Source: Beroe forskalii
Lineage: Eukaryota; Ctenophora; Nuda; Beroida; Beroidae
Assembly: GCA_011033025.1 (NCBI GenBank)
Contig: WFMF01000174.1
Location: 62,001-126,000, forward strand
Direction of reading: 5' to 3'
DNA length: 64,000 bases
The notes under the pieces: model-generated
Database searches by the model: none
Seen by the model: the letters and a program-made list of their open reading frames with translations, nothing else
What the model was told of the DNA's origin: nothing
Translations under genes and position numbers: made by a program
In this document: piece by piece, positions 12,707-30,909 of the stretch
How the letters are laid out: each line of letters begins with the position of its first letter
Numbering within the stretch: position 1 is the first letter of the stretch

Positions 12707-12899
12707 GAATGGAGAATCATTTCTTGAAACAACTTCCTATGACAAATTCGAAATTGTTTGGCAAATAAAAATGAAATCTGGTGGTCTATCAACGTAAAAA
12801 AGGATCAATGATTCATTAAGCATTCGCCATTAAGCTTGATCTTCTAACCTGCATGCTTAATTACCATTACAACAAGAATTATTACGTAGTTCAAGAAAG

Positions 12900-12928
12900 C
12901 ACCAAACATTCAAATTTAATGAATGGTG
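12900..12928. repeat. Stem-loop CACC-CATTCA/TGAATG-GTG, right copy
   Basis: Same arms as 9167-9191 with a longer loop (AATTTAA). The following sequence (ACAAATAAAT, then ACGGACAATTCAAATATATA) weakly matches the sequence after the left copy. This indicates an old direct duplication around the LINE, or two members of a small dispersed element. Confidence 0.55.
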
Positions 12929-14245
12929 TATAATGATAGAGATGAAAACAAATAAATTCTTCGACGGACAATTCAAATATATACTGAAAGTGAAATGAAG
13001 ATAGATTTTAAAAGCTTTAGAAATAAAAGCTTAACATACAACCAGGTATAAAGGGGGCATTCTAATACAGTACTTCGTAACATAACAAATGGCAAGGCAT
13101 GAATTCAATAGGAGCATTTAATTTTGCATTTGCATTTTGTCGTTCACCTTACCATTGGCAACTTCATTTCACCAGATGTTTATGCGCTCACGCGGCCCAG
13201 CCTACGCGCTACGGCTAAATAGTAAATAATTGTGCTGCTAAATAAACACGATACCACTGTTCATGTTTAGTTGCGCGGCGCGCGCCGCTTCTCTGGAACA
13301 GCGCGGCGCTGTGCGCGTACACATACAGACGTTGCCTGGCCCCCTGCGCGCGCGCCCCGATTCACAGAGTCGGGAAAAAATATGGGGCATGCAACGTCTG
13401 GCAACCTATGCATGCTCAGGAAACAATTGTAAAATGAACAACATAACAGCGCGCACTTGCGCAAAATAGAACAATAATTGGGGCAATTTTATGATTCAGC
13501 AGAACAAGTTTGAGCCTCATTTATCAAACGCGCAAACAAATGTGGATTCATGGTCGTTCTTTGGCAGACGAAGTGTGTGTAAACCTAAATTTCGATAGTT
13601 AATACATGCTATGATCGTTTTATTTTATCTCTAAAGTTCTGTGCCTTGGTCATTTAGCTAGGTTAGATATCTTATTATCTTATAGATGTCTATATTATTT
13701 GGCTAACTGGTTCTAATTATCATGACGATTATATGGATACATTCACAAATTAAAATTTTGACAGTTTTCTTGATATATACACCTTTGTTGAAGGTGTGTT
13801 TTTAGAAGAAGTTAATTTTGTTTTTACTAATGAACTGAAGTGTGATGGTCCCATACCATACTCTTTACTCTACACTCTACTCTAAAAGATTCACAAATTA
13901 CATAATCAATAGACAGGATGTTATTGTAATGTTATCTATCTTTTGAGATAACGAATGTCTAATTTTAATTTTTGGACATCAGGCTGAAACTCTCATGAAA
14001 GTTGGACTGCAATTTCTTACTTTTATGTTGAATAGTTTAATCCTACATAGCTGATCTTCAAAGATTATCAAATAGTAGTATCAAATAATTTAGCATCAGA
14101 TCAATCACAATTGACGGTAGGACAGAAGTGAATGTTATGCCAACATGTAGAGGTTCAATAGTATACTTGTACTAATCAGATTCAACAATATATGCTAATC
14201 CAATGGTACTTAGTGATACAGATCTAACAGTTATTTTTTCAACAG
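12929..14245. other. Upstream region of hnRNP gene 1, with a CpG-rich patch
   Basis: No coding gene is visible. Bases 13190-13460 are strongly CpG-rich (GCGCGGCGCGCGCCGC and similar) and share phrases such as ACGTTGCCTG with the CpG-rich repeats at 42.6 and 56.7 kb. This may be a related repeat or a promoter CpG island. The remainder is AT-rich. A polypyrimidine tract ending in CAG at 14244 lies directly before the hnRNP start codon. Confidence 0.5.
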
Positions 14246-14251
14246 GACAGA

Positions 14252-17200
14252 ATGATAGATGAGAAAGATGCTGAAGTAAGTCAATTTGCTATCTATTGTG
14301 ACCTTAATGATGCTTTGTTAATCAATTTGTTCAATTCCATTCACCTCAATTCAATCAATTCAATTTTCAATTTTATTCTGATGATTGACATTTCTAATAG
14401 ACATGCTTACTTGCTCTATCAAAGTTCTAGGCATATTTGTTCATAGATACTGTTATTAATGCGCCAACTAAAATGGAATTAATTGATTTCCATAGGTCTG
14501 CCAACTCCCTTGTCTTGTTATTATTAGGTAGAGTATTAAAAAAACAAATAAGTTTAAAAAAAAACAAATAAGTTTATATTTAGTAGCACATTACACCATA
14601 ATTTGAACAGTTGAATTCTTTCTGGTCATATGACAATTGTGATTTAGATTAAATTAATATGAACATAATATACTGATATAATAATTTAAAAACTGAAATA
14701 ATAAAATAAAGTAAAGTCAGGATATCCTAACAAGCTGCATAGTGCATAACCATTATAGTGAAATACTATTAGTGTTCCAATAGAAATTTTCCAATAGAAA
14801 TCACTGTGTAAGGCCAGGCTAAGATCAATAATTTATTATTGCACAATAAGAAGTAGCATATATTGTCTGTTGTGCTGTGAAATTTAAATTGAATTGAATT
14901 GAATTATTTGATTGCATTGAATTGAGTTTCATAAGGCAAGTTAATTCTGTTGCAATGTGGAAGGACTATTTCCCACCCAAAGCATGGGATTGCTTACAGC
15001 TTATGCTTAAGGCCCTTTTGGAGTCCTGAGTGACTGTTTTAACCTCTTACAGGTCCATCAGGCATAGTGAACCCAATTCACCTGTTTTCCTCAAGCTAGA
15101 CTTGGTTGCACTACAAATTAAGGGTGTGGGCCCAAAAGAATCCTCATATAGTCATTGATAATTGTTGCCTAGGTAATTTTTCCTTGTGATTCTTAACTCT
15201 AACTCCAGCACATTGGCCGTTTAGGTAACATAATAGAAGTGAGCCCTGTAAGATCCAAGTGAGTCCCAATAAAATGAGGAATGAGTAGTTTGCAGGCATA
15301 ATCAGTCTAATATGAACAACTAACTATAATTCAAAGTGTTAAAGTAAATTTAATAAGCCTTTGATGTGCTTGGTCTGTAGAAATCATTTCAGGTACTATA
15401 GCTACATTTCAGGCCTCTCATTTATATATTTTTGGTTGAAATAAATTTTAGTTTTCTTCTGAATTTTAGTTTTCTTCTGAAATATTTGCAACCATGATTC
15501 TCAACACCATTTCCTGTTCATGTCTCCAAAAAGCCTTATCTTCCAGTCTTTCAGCATGGTAGTCCTTGAACCAATTGAATTGAATTGGCCCCTTCTTGTT
15601 CCTCTTGATTGAGTACTGACCTTCTGCACTTAGGGAGTTATTAGATCTGAAATATATTAATTTTACCTCTAGATCAATTCAGTTGACTTTCTCATAACTC
15701 ATTTGAATTCAACATAAGTCATAATGAACAGTCAAATGGTTCCATTTATCCATAGTGTGGAAAAGTGCTAATGGACTCTCCAATATGTCATAAAATGATT
15801 CTTATAAACATGAAATTCTTATAATTGTAAAGTTTGATTCTTATAAACATGAAATAGAGTGCAGGAATCGTATTTGAAGAATAATTCATCAAATAGTTTC
15901 ACTGTTTATGCCAGGTCTGAAAGCTTGGAATAAGACCTTTAAGAGGTTGGTGGTGTCACTGTCAGTTACCTGCAAATTATGATTGATCATGCTTTAATTA
16001 ATGATAGTCAATCCTGACAATAATTTCAGCATATAAATGGTGTTGATGAAATAGACGACAAATTAAGAAAACTCTTTGTTGGTGGGCTGAGTGAGAATAC
16101 AACCGAAGATTCTGGAAGAGCATATTTCTCACAATTTGGAGAGGTCGAAAACATCAACATACTCAGATATGATGATGGCAAATCAAGGTAAATTTCGTCT
16201 TACAAGCTTCTAATCAACTTAATCAAGCTACAGTCATTCATATTTGGGAATCATAACTTTAACTTAGAATGCAGATCCATGCTGTACAATTAATTGATTT
16301 ATAGAATAATGACTTAAACTCGAATCGATTTGTTGAACACTTAATAAGGTCTAAGCAGTGATAATCTAATTACATGCACAATTGTACAGTTTACGGCTAC
16401 ACTCAGAACTACTATTCAGTATTTATTACCGAATCTATTTCTCAAATATCATTGGAACTATCACTTACAGAAAGTTTGGGTTTGTGACATATGCCAACGA
16501 TGATGCAGCCAAGAATTGCCTTCACGAGAAGAAGAACAAAAACCATGCCCTTGATGAGAAAGAGATTGAAGTGAAACGAGCCATGCCCCGGGGAAACAAA
16601 GACAAGAATGCTAGCTTGAAAACACATAAAATATTTGTTGGAGGACTGGACACCGATGTTGACGAAGAAACAATCAAATCATACCTATTGTTGCGTTCAT
16701 GCAATGGGCTTCATATTTTACTCAGCTGGATCTGTTTTTATGTTTTGAAACCGTTTTAAAAAGTGCACCAAACTTCGGGTCGTATCTCCTACGACAGTAA
16801 TTATTATGGTAGCCTCCGATCATGTTCAATCTTCTTGTCAAGAAAAACAAAATGTACACATGTATAATGTGAAGATTTAACACAATTTTTGTACTTTTCA
16901 ATCAAATCATACTTCGAAGATAACTTCGGTGCCACTGTAACAAAGGTGGACTTCATCAAAGAAAAGAAACAAGAAGGCAAAGAACAGAAACGTAGGCGGT
17001 TTTGTTTCCTGACCCTGGACGATACAGATCTCGTTGACGAGCTGTGCATCAGGCATTTCCACGAAGTGGCTGGCACCCGAGTGGAGGTGAAGAAGGCCGA
17101 GCCCAAGGGCTCCCGTCAGAGGTACTACGGCGGTTACTATGACTACGGGTACGGGCCGTACCCTGAGTATGGGGCAGGATACTATCCAGGGCCACCTGAT

Positions 17201-17801
17201 TACTACAACAGTGGCTACGGATATGGCTATGCTCCTCACCATGGTAAGTCGTGATGTGTCTAACAAGTGTATGGTTAGTGTTTTCATGCATTGTTTCTTT
17301 ATTTAGCCTTACTGTGCCCTGCGGCCCAACGATGCCCAATCTTTTGCTCTTACTAATTTACTATGCATTGACATTGAACCGCGCTGCAGCCGGTTACAGC
17401 TTGAAATCTTGAAAAAAATGCACGTGATCGCTGTAAAACGTGCACAGCGTATTTTGTGTATGTTGTAATGTTGTTTGTAAAGTTTATGTATGTGCATTAG
17501 ACAATAAACTGCACTGCATTTGCGGTGCTTATACTGAACATTAATTGCAGTTTTCACTGTGCAGAACACAGAACGAACTACACTCACACCCCTCTTTCTC
17601 TCAGGTTACGGCGGCTATGGTAACGGTGGTGGCTACGACTATCACCAAAACAACTACTACGGCAGTCCCGGGGGCCGTGGTTCCTCCCGAGGGGGCAGTA
17701 ACACCCCTGGAGGGGGCAACAGACGAGGGGGAAACACCGCCCCTCGGGGCAACGCCCCTCCCTCCCATGCACAGCACGCCCGTAAAGCATCAAACTACTA
17801 G
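14252..17801 (+). CDS. hnRNP A/B-like protein, gene 1 (two RRMs, glycine-rich tail)
   Basis: The product binds RNA in the nucleus and resembles hnRNP A/B, Hrp or Squid proteins involved in splicing and mRNA export (family knowledge). Exons: 14252-14275, 16030-16187, 16471 to about 16684, about 16913-17243, 17605-17801; the seamless model gives 307 residues. RRM1 has LFVGGL (RNP2) and KFGFVTYA (RNP1). RRM2 has KIFVGGL and the divergent RRFCFLTL. The tail is rich in G, Y, R, N and P, and the protein ends in KASNY. The start codon lies 7 bases after TTTTTTCAACAG, so a 5' UTR exon or spliced leader probably joins at 14245. RRM2 is interrupted by a 228-bp segment (16685-16912) between 14-bp direct repeats with no GT-AG at the repeats. 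A weaker canonical pair, donor after 16694 and acceptor before 16920, also keeps frame but replaces FED with LLLH. It differs from genes 2 and 3 in sequence and is the older paralogue. Confidence 0.88.
16685..16912 (+). other. 228-bp insert in the RRM2 coding sequence, flanked by a 14-bp direct repeat
   Basis: CAATCAAATCATAC occurs at 16671-16684 and again at 16899-16912. Deleting one copy plus the intervening sequence restores a normal RRM2 helix (IKSYFEDNFGA). Reading through instead adds a hydrophobic tail and reaches a stop near 16757. None of the 15 possible repeat-junction positions gives GT-AG. It could be a non-canonical intron, a recent insertion with target-site duplication, or an intron spliced at the offset GT/AG pair described for the gene. 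No terminal inverted repeat is obvious. Confidence 0.75.
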
Positions 17802-19432
17802 GTCATTCCCTCAGTGGACTTGTGTATTGGAAACGTGCAACACAACTAGTAATTAAAACTCCACCTCCCCTTCCCTCCCCCCGTGGTTCACAATGTATAA
17901 AGTGGGTGTGTATTTGTTTCAGCAAATTAACTAACGTGCTCTGATGCTTTTTAAAATGCGTCAGATTAAAAATTTTATTTGTTGATTCAAATGCAAACTT
18001 ATTAATTTTCCAATCGTCTTCCTCCAAACTAAACCTGGGGAAGTGGAGGTCGAGTGCTCTTGTTTGCCATACAGTGATGATTTCATTGCATGGTGAATCA
18101 ACGTGCTCATTTCTTTGTTATATAGCAATGCAGCGCATCAAACAGAATCCATGCAGTGTGCTTTGAAGAGCTTCAAAATATAAAAAATCTCTTCATTTTT
18201 CCTTCAAATATTAGTTTTACAAAATTCCCAAAATTCAACGAATCCATCTGAAGCTATACCTCGCAGTTTAAGGATTACTTCAAATGCGCACTGCTCTGTA
18301 TAGATATATTGGGATCGAGATTAAATTTTATTTTCATGTTTATATATATAAGTTATTTATGGTGTGCTTTGTTTTTATACAGAGCCGTTTTTGAAATGAA
18401 ATTGTTTCTGACGCTTATATATTGAATATTGTGTGTACAATAGTATAAAGCGTTGGAACAGTCGGCAGCATCACGGACGAAGATACAAAAGAGAGAAAAA
18501 GACGGATATGATTTTGAGAGGTTTTCAGCTCTGCAGTTATTTGTTTTTTGTTTCTATTTTTGAATGAATGACGTTTTGATTTGTAGAGAATTGAGTTAAT
18601 CATATTATATAATCTTTTTTATGAAATGATGCTGCCAACTTGAGTCAGTTTAAGCCCATCGAAATTGTGATAAGCGAGATATATCAGTTTAGGCCTACTA
18701 AGGCATACTCTATTAACATCAAATAGGATATTTTAAATCTTGACACGCTTTTCTGCAAACAATTAATTATTAATGTTGGGGAACCTGGAATCAACTGTAA
18801 CACCGTTTATTGTTTTTAGGTTAAATTCTTACTCTCATATAACCAGGCTCCCATTTTATTCTGGTTTTTTCTTGTGCTCCACCTATACCTTCAGAGTCAA
18901 GAATGTTTGATATAACTTATATTATATTTGGAACATCGTCGGAATAGGAAATTATGTAACATCTGATAACACAAATTATTGAATTTCCATCTTGCATACT
19001 TATTCTGTCCGGGCAATTGTTAATTTCGATTTTTGTATATATCTGATCTGGCTTGATGTGTCATCCCTTCGAAGTGTCAATTCCTTTAACGTTCATCCTT
19101 CTCAAGAATCGTCCTTTATTGCACAAATATGGACAAAAATACCCAATAAATGGGAATACATGAAGAAATTCAATGATATGAATACATTCGCCTCACATTG
19201 CTAGATGTGAGTAAACCCACTGAACTCCATAAGATCTGTCACTGAGAGAAGGGATGTTACATTGCTTTCAGTGCCCTGGAGGCACGTGAGAGAAGTAGGG
19301 CTAGAGAGGTGCTGTGTTTTGTTATGGCAGTCCTGTGTTACACATGAGGAGACATGTAAAATATGGTACTCATTACATGGCCCCTCTTTGAAGACATTAG
19401 CTAATTGGTACATGCACATTACTCAGGTCAGA

Positions 19433-19530
19433 GGAGGCTTTCATTGTGGAGATGCCATTGTATCATTTTAGGCCTTAATGTTACCTACAGGTGTTAAAAT
19501 GAAGCCGATGGTCCATGGTTGAAAGCCTCC
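19433..19530 (+). ncRNA. Possible microRNA-like hairpin
   Basis: GGAGGCTTTCA (19433-19443) pairs exactly with TGAAAGCCTCC (19520-19530). Further inner helices are TGGA/TCCA, CCATTG with CGATGG (one wobble), and TCATTTTA/TAAAATGA. Together they make an interrupted stem of about 30 bp closing a loop of roughly 15-25 bases. Size and shape fit a pre-miRNA, but nothing shows expression or conservation. It could equally be a decayed foldback repeat. Confidence 0.3.
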
Positions 19531-20179
19531 ACTCTAGCGTGTACCAATAAGCTGAAGTCTTTGAATGTACTGCTCTACACACTTTTACTGTTTCTTGGGT
19601 CTTTCATTTAGTTGTTGTTGTTATTATGTAAATTTCATTTTGAAGTTTAAATTATTCTTTTACTGTCTTTTTCACTGCTTGAACAAAGTTCCATAAAATT
19701 CGAGATAATGAAAAATGAGGCCAAAATGTTGAACTTAGTCTTGCAGAATTCAGATCATAACTGTTTATTGATCATTATTGATTGCTGTAGTTAAATGTTT
19801 TACTAAGTATCCATGCATTATTTGAGGATGAGTTATGAAGAAGCAGTGATGGATATTATATGGAGGACAAAACTTTGGAAGATGGGACTCATCGGACATC
19901 ATAAGAATCAACATAAATGGTGCTTCATTTTATCCAGATAAGCCTCCTCTCACTTGGTTTCTTTCCCATGTGGTCTTAACTGAGATTAACAGACTCAATA
20001 TTTGGGTGGTCTTAAAACGCTTATCAGGTAATTCTTAAGCTCTTCCAATCCACATTCATGCACAGTTCTCACAAGTACAATTTGTAAATTTTGAATGCAA
20101 ATTTTGTCTTCTTAATCTTCAGTACAATTACAAGTTCCAATCTTACTAATTTGTTATTCTGAATGTTTGCTGAGCTAAA

Positions 20180-20420
20180 GTGACAACTGCTCTAATTCCA
20201 GGAACCTAGATCTACCTAAAATCTAACAGCTCTAAATGCGATACCACCTGGACTTCTGTGTGTGAACAGCTTGAGCAATTTAGAGAATTGTTCTAGATCA
20301 ACCAATTACCTAGCTGAAGCAAGCACCACCTAGATTGACTAGTTTTCTTATAAAGATCTGGTGCACACTGTTTTAGATTGACTAGATAGCTGAAAAAGAC
20401 TTGAACTGTTGATCAGAACT
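20180..20420 (+). promoter_or_regulatory. Duplicated upstream block of hnRNP gene 2
   Basis: This block shares ordered phrases with 23560-23790 upstream of gene 3: an AGCTGA-GCAAGCACC run, then TAGATTGACTAGTTTTC or TAGATTGACTAGTTTCC, then a TGGTGCA or CGGTGCA segment, and TAGTTGAC/TAGATTGAC repeats. The two blocks lie about 470-710 and 450-680 bases before the respective start codons. Shared order at equivalent positions indicates that the tandem duplication included the promoter. Retention may reflect regulatory constraint or simply recent origin. Confidence 0.6.
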
Positions 20421-20890
20421 TGTGTTTTGCCAAATGGCATTTAGATAGCAGATAACCGCTACCATAGACTGTGAAGAAAGTGACTGTTATTTCAAACCTA
20501 GTTCAAACCCAGTTCCACACGAAGTTTGAATAATCAAATGTTTCAAGATTTGCAGTTCAGCTAATAGAAATTCAAACAAAGTACATTGATATTCAAGCTT
20601 TGTTCTTAGATTGATTAAACATTATAATTGGTATTAGATTATTTGGGTATATTTTATGGGCACTTCAATCCTTAGTCCTTACCCTTTAACCTTTTTCTTG
20701 AAATTATATTGATGATAAAGGTGGCATGTGAAAAATAACCAGATTTTCCTACTTCCATAAATCATGATGTTGCTAATTACTTTTCTGTACCTTGCCTTCA
20801 GATATAAATTGCATTGCAACTAATGATTATTGCTACAACTAATTATTCCAAATTTGAGCTAAGGCCGCTAACATCCACTAATTGACCAAC

Positions 20891-22603
20891 ATGTCTGAGG
20901 TAATAATAGCTCCTAAAAGTGTTCTATATTTTGGTAAAACTGTTCTCACTTCAAATTTGGAAGCTAGAGTCAATGAAAATGACTTGTTAAAGCTTTGACC
21001 AAGCTCAGTTAGATGGGGTATCAAGTGAATTTCACATGTAATTTGGATGATAGAGCCTCATTGACTAATTGGGTTGTAGTTCTTCACCGAATACTACAAT
21101 TCAAATTCTCCTGATTAAAGCATGTGCTTTGCCCCTCTAAAGCACTAAGTTGAGATCTGGATCTGATGATAACTTACATTCAGGTATGAAGAAACTCCTG
21201 CTGAACAAACAACAGAAGAAACTACAGAAGCCTCTACTGCTGATGCAGCAGAGGAAGAGGATTCCCAACCAACGGAGAATGAAAACTTGAGGAAGATTTT
21301 CACTGGGGGCCTCAACCGAGAAACAACTGATGAAGAGATGAAGATATACTTTGGGAAATTTGGAAAGATCGAGGATTGTGTTATTCTGAAGGATAGAAAT
21401 GACAGTATGTCTTTATTTGAATGAATATTCATGATTCATTCGCCATGTCTAAAACCCAATATGTTGTCCCTCGATTGTTTTTGTCGTATGTTGCATTGTT
21501 GCACTTGGTTGCAAGATGCAATGTGGGCTGCCGGCTTGAGTAAAATTTGAGGCTGCAACTAGAAACACATCAATTTTATTTCGCTGTAATAATTGCATTT
21601 AATTCTATTCACATTTAAATTTCAGACAAGAGCAAAGGTTTTGGTTTTGTGACATACAAGACAATTGCTGAGACAGATGCTTGCATCAAACAGAAGAAGA
21701 CAGAGGAGGGTCATGTTTTGGGAGATAAGAAGATTGAAGTGAAGCGTGCCATCCCTAAGGAATTTGAAGCATCTCAGCACGAAAAGTCTCAAAGGTAGCT
21801 TCCTCTTAAGCTCTTAGTTTAACTCATTTTGCTTATCTTCAATTAATACATCTATTCAAATATTTTGAAGGGTGTTTTCTAAATCTAAAGCACCATCAAC
21901 AATATCTGCACTTTTTCTAAGTCTGGTTTTAGATGAATCATGAACACAATATTTCAGAATGTACATCAACTTGGGTAAGGTAAAGGAAGGCATCACTCAA
22001 GAACAGGTGAAGGAGTATTTCGAGTCGAAGTATGAGTGTAAGTGTGACCCTGTAGAACTGATGAAAGAGAAGAAAGAGGATACCCCAGAGGGACAAGAAC
22101 CAAAACTCCGAGGCTTCGGTTTTGTGACTGTTGATGACATGGATGCCGTGGACAAGATTGTCATCGAAAAGAACCACACTATCAACGGTATCACTGTGTT
22201 TGCTAAGAAAGCAGAACCCAAAGGAAGCAATAGGGGTGGTCGAGGCGGAAGAGGGGGCAGAGGTGGGTTTCATTTTCATTTTCATTTTAAAACTTTTAAA
22301 AAGGGTTCAAATCTATTTCAACTTTGTTTTCAGTTGGGACCAAATGCATTGAAACCTGTTAGCCAGGTCCTCAAATGAGTAATTTCAGGTGGTCGTGGAG
22401 GCAGAGGTGGCTTTGACGGTGGCTATGGAGGCTATGGGGGTGGACGAGGAGGCTATGGAGGAGGTGGCTACGGTGGACAGTTTGGAGGGTATGGAGGTGG
22501 ATATGGGGGAGGTTATGGTGGCGGCTACGGTGGGGGCTATGGAGGAGGTTATGGAGGCGGCAGAGGGGGAGGCCGAGGTGGCGGCAGATACGCTCCTTAT
22601 TAG
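20891..22603 (+). CDS. hnRNP A/B-like protein, gene 2 (two RRMs, glycine-rich tail)
   Basis: Exons: 20891-20899 (MSE), 21184-21404, 21626-21794, 21958-22262, 22389-22603; about 306 residues. An acidic, threonine-rich N-terminus leads into RRM1 (KIFTGGL, then KGFGFVTYK). RRM2 has an atypical RNP2 (MYINLGKV) and a normal RNP1 (RGFGFVTV). The tail is GGRGGRGG followed by GGYGGGYGG repeats, ending in GGRYAPY. Introns before exons 3, 4 and 5 are canonical and in phase. The first junction is not: GAG joined to GTATGAAGAA is one base out of frame, whereas gene 3 has GCGGAAGAA at the same place. This may be a base error, a null allele or an unseen alternative first exon. The rest of the frame is clean. 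Confidence 0.88.
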
Positions 22604-24240
22604 ACGACACCTGGATAGTGGATATATGTGGATTAGCTCATGTCTGTGTTGACTCTCATCAATCAATATTACCCAAACAAGTCTTATTGCATTTGATGTT
22701 TTTATTTATTTGAATTTTATTTTATCGTTGATCAATTCAATGGACCTGATTCATCAGAAGAGTTCAAAATATCATTACATAAGCAGTTGCTATTGTAGGA
22801 ATGTAACTGAACATTATTGACCCAAATGTCCCTTTATACTTAGCAGTTGAGGAATGCAGCCCTTGTACAAAGCACCCGATAGACGTGTCGAACGATTTCA
22901 AAATTATATTTAAAATTTATGTGACTGGATTGCTTCTATATATGTTATGATATGCATTGTACCGGATTATACTGACATTCTGTCATATTATCATAAATAC
23001 AGCTTCTTTTTTATATTTGTTGAGTTATTGCTTTTCTTTTTTTGCCACCTTTTGAAAAATATTCATAGATTTAATCCCAAATCGATTGGTATTTTCTTTC
23101 ATATTTTCTGAGTTCTTTGGCCGAAGTGTTGCCCCTTTTCATCATTCCATTAATAATACAAATGATAGATGACATCATTCTCATTGAATGTCAAACTGGG
23201 TTCATCCAAACTGACTCCCTTTTAGCTGTGTTAAAGCAGAGTATTCATTACTTGGAAATGAGGATGTTGGAATATGAGAGGAATATCACTATTGCTGTAG
23301 AACCAACTTGATATCAACTGCTGGATTATGTTTAATGAACCATGAAATGAATGTTTTTAAGCCTGCTATTCTGTGAAGTCATTGTATGGAAGGCGGTTCC
23401 CTGTGCAAAAAGGTAAGGAACTTATATTATTTCAAATAACTGAATTTCCTGAATTTGCTTTAAATTTAGATATTGTTTACAAATACACTTGCTTTTTTAT
23501 CTAGACTTCTCAGGACAAAAGATCTTTATAACTTACTTTCATTACCAATTCCAGGGTGTTAGCAACCTAGAATAGTTGTGATAAAAACCGAAAAGACAAT
23601 TGTTGTGAACAGCTCCGACTAGTTTGTCCTAGACCACTTCCAAATTCTACTTTGTTAGCTGATGCAAGCACCGTCCTAGCTTCTAGATTGACTAGTTTCC
23701 TATTGCCAGACGGTGCAGCCTGGGAAATTTTCTAGTTGACGAAACCACCGCCCTAGTCGATTACATTTCTAATAAAAGACGGTGAAGTATTGGAGCAAAT
23801 CAAATTGTTGGATTTCCTACGAGCAAATTTGATAGCAAGTTAATAGCAAAATTTGAAATACTATTCAAAGAATTTATTTTATAATGCTAATTGCTATTGA
23901 TGTCAAGAAACTTATCATGAACTTTTCAATTGTTGTGGAATTATGATAATACTTTTATATTGAATGTTGTGTCAATCATATTTTCATATCCTTTTGGGCC
24001 TATAATTTGATTGACAGGTTTTTGTTCTCAGTCCTGTCTCCCATTTACTCATATTAACTTATCTAATGTTATCTAAATAATCTTAAATTTCTTGATAGGC
24101 TTGCAATATCAGCTTTCTTTGTATAAATTAACAAATAACCCTGTTTTGATTTTTGTCAAGAAAGCTCATTTTATGTTCAATCCAACAATGTGTTGATACA
24201 ATCAAATTTGAGCCAAGGCATCTTTCATCCAGTTCTAACC
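22604..24240. other. 3' UTR of gene 2 and intergenic region to gene 3
   Basis: No coding gene is visible. The 3' UTR probably occupies the first few hundred bases. Bases 23560-23790 are the counterpart of the block upstream of gene 2. The remainder is AT-rich with no further feature. Confidence 0.5.
23560..23790 (+). promoter_or_regulatory. Duplicated upstream block of hnRNP gene 3
   Basis: Counterpart of 20180-20420. It carries AGCTGATGCAAGCACC, TAGATTGACTAGTTTCC and repeated CGGTG/TAGTTGAC phrases in the same order. Flanking sequence is less similar, so this block is better conserved than its surroundings. Confidence 0.55.
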
Positions 24241-30244
<6,004 letters not shown>

Positions 30245-30909
30245 ACCCCTCACACCATCGGACACTCAGTTTTTAATTGCTTCACTTCAGTGGAATGGTT
30301 TCATCATTCCTGTTATTCATTGATGCCGTCAAGATTCAAATTTATTTATTTTACCTTAATCAATTTACGTTGAACTTCGAAGCTCGTATTATCAATGGTT
30401 GCTGAATTAACCGAAGTTATCTTTTTAAGCCCCAGAGGCCAGAGTGCATGATAATAAAATCAAAATGAATGCATTCCATTCTTCATGCATACCAAACCAC
30501 AGTCTGAAATGTTTTTGCACTGAGACGCTAAACATGAAATGTGTTGTTATAATTCTAAGTGATCAAGTTAAACAACATTTGCTTGGGCTCTAAATGTCAC
30601 TTAGTCATCAGAAGCCGCCGTTAATCTTTAGTGGTGTTGTAAACTCATTTAGAGCCGGATAAGAAAATGAAATGTTATTCTCAGATCTCAATATAACATT
30701 GAAAAGTGCTGTACAACTTTATTATTTAACTAATTTTTTAATATTTGCTCGTCTCATTGATTTCCTTGTGATTTCTGCGTCAGGCTATGGAATTCTGAAA
30801 TTCATATTTCATATACCTCAAAACGTCCCTTTGACACCACTTTTGAAGCAATCCAAGTATTTCAATACTTTCTAATATTACCTCACTCCTCAACATAGGA
30901 GTGTAGGAT
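30245..30909. other. 3' UTR of hnRNP gene 3 and short intergenic stretch
   Basis: AT-rich with no coding signal. AATAAAAT-like sequences near 30454 could serve as a polyadenylation signal for gene 3. Confidence 0.45.

Larger units (their letters stand above)
17802..20890. other. 3' UTR of gene 1 and intergenic region to gene 2
   Basis: No coding gene is visible. The first several hundred bases are probably the 3' UTR of gene 1. A miRNA-like hairpin lies at 19433-19530. From about 20180 to 20420 the sequence matches the region upstream of gene 3 and is listed separately. Confidence 0.5.

Noticed and set aside
14860..14930. (GAATT)n microsatellite as an element end
   Set aside because: A simple run of GAATTGAATT words in an intron, with no associated element structure.
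22385..22666. Minus-strand serine/threonine-rich ORFs opposite the glycine-rich exons (also 30035-30265)
   Set aside because: They are antisense shadows of GGY/GGR codons in the hnRNP tails.
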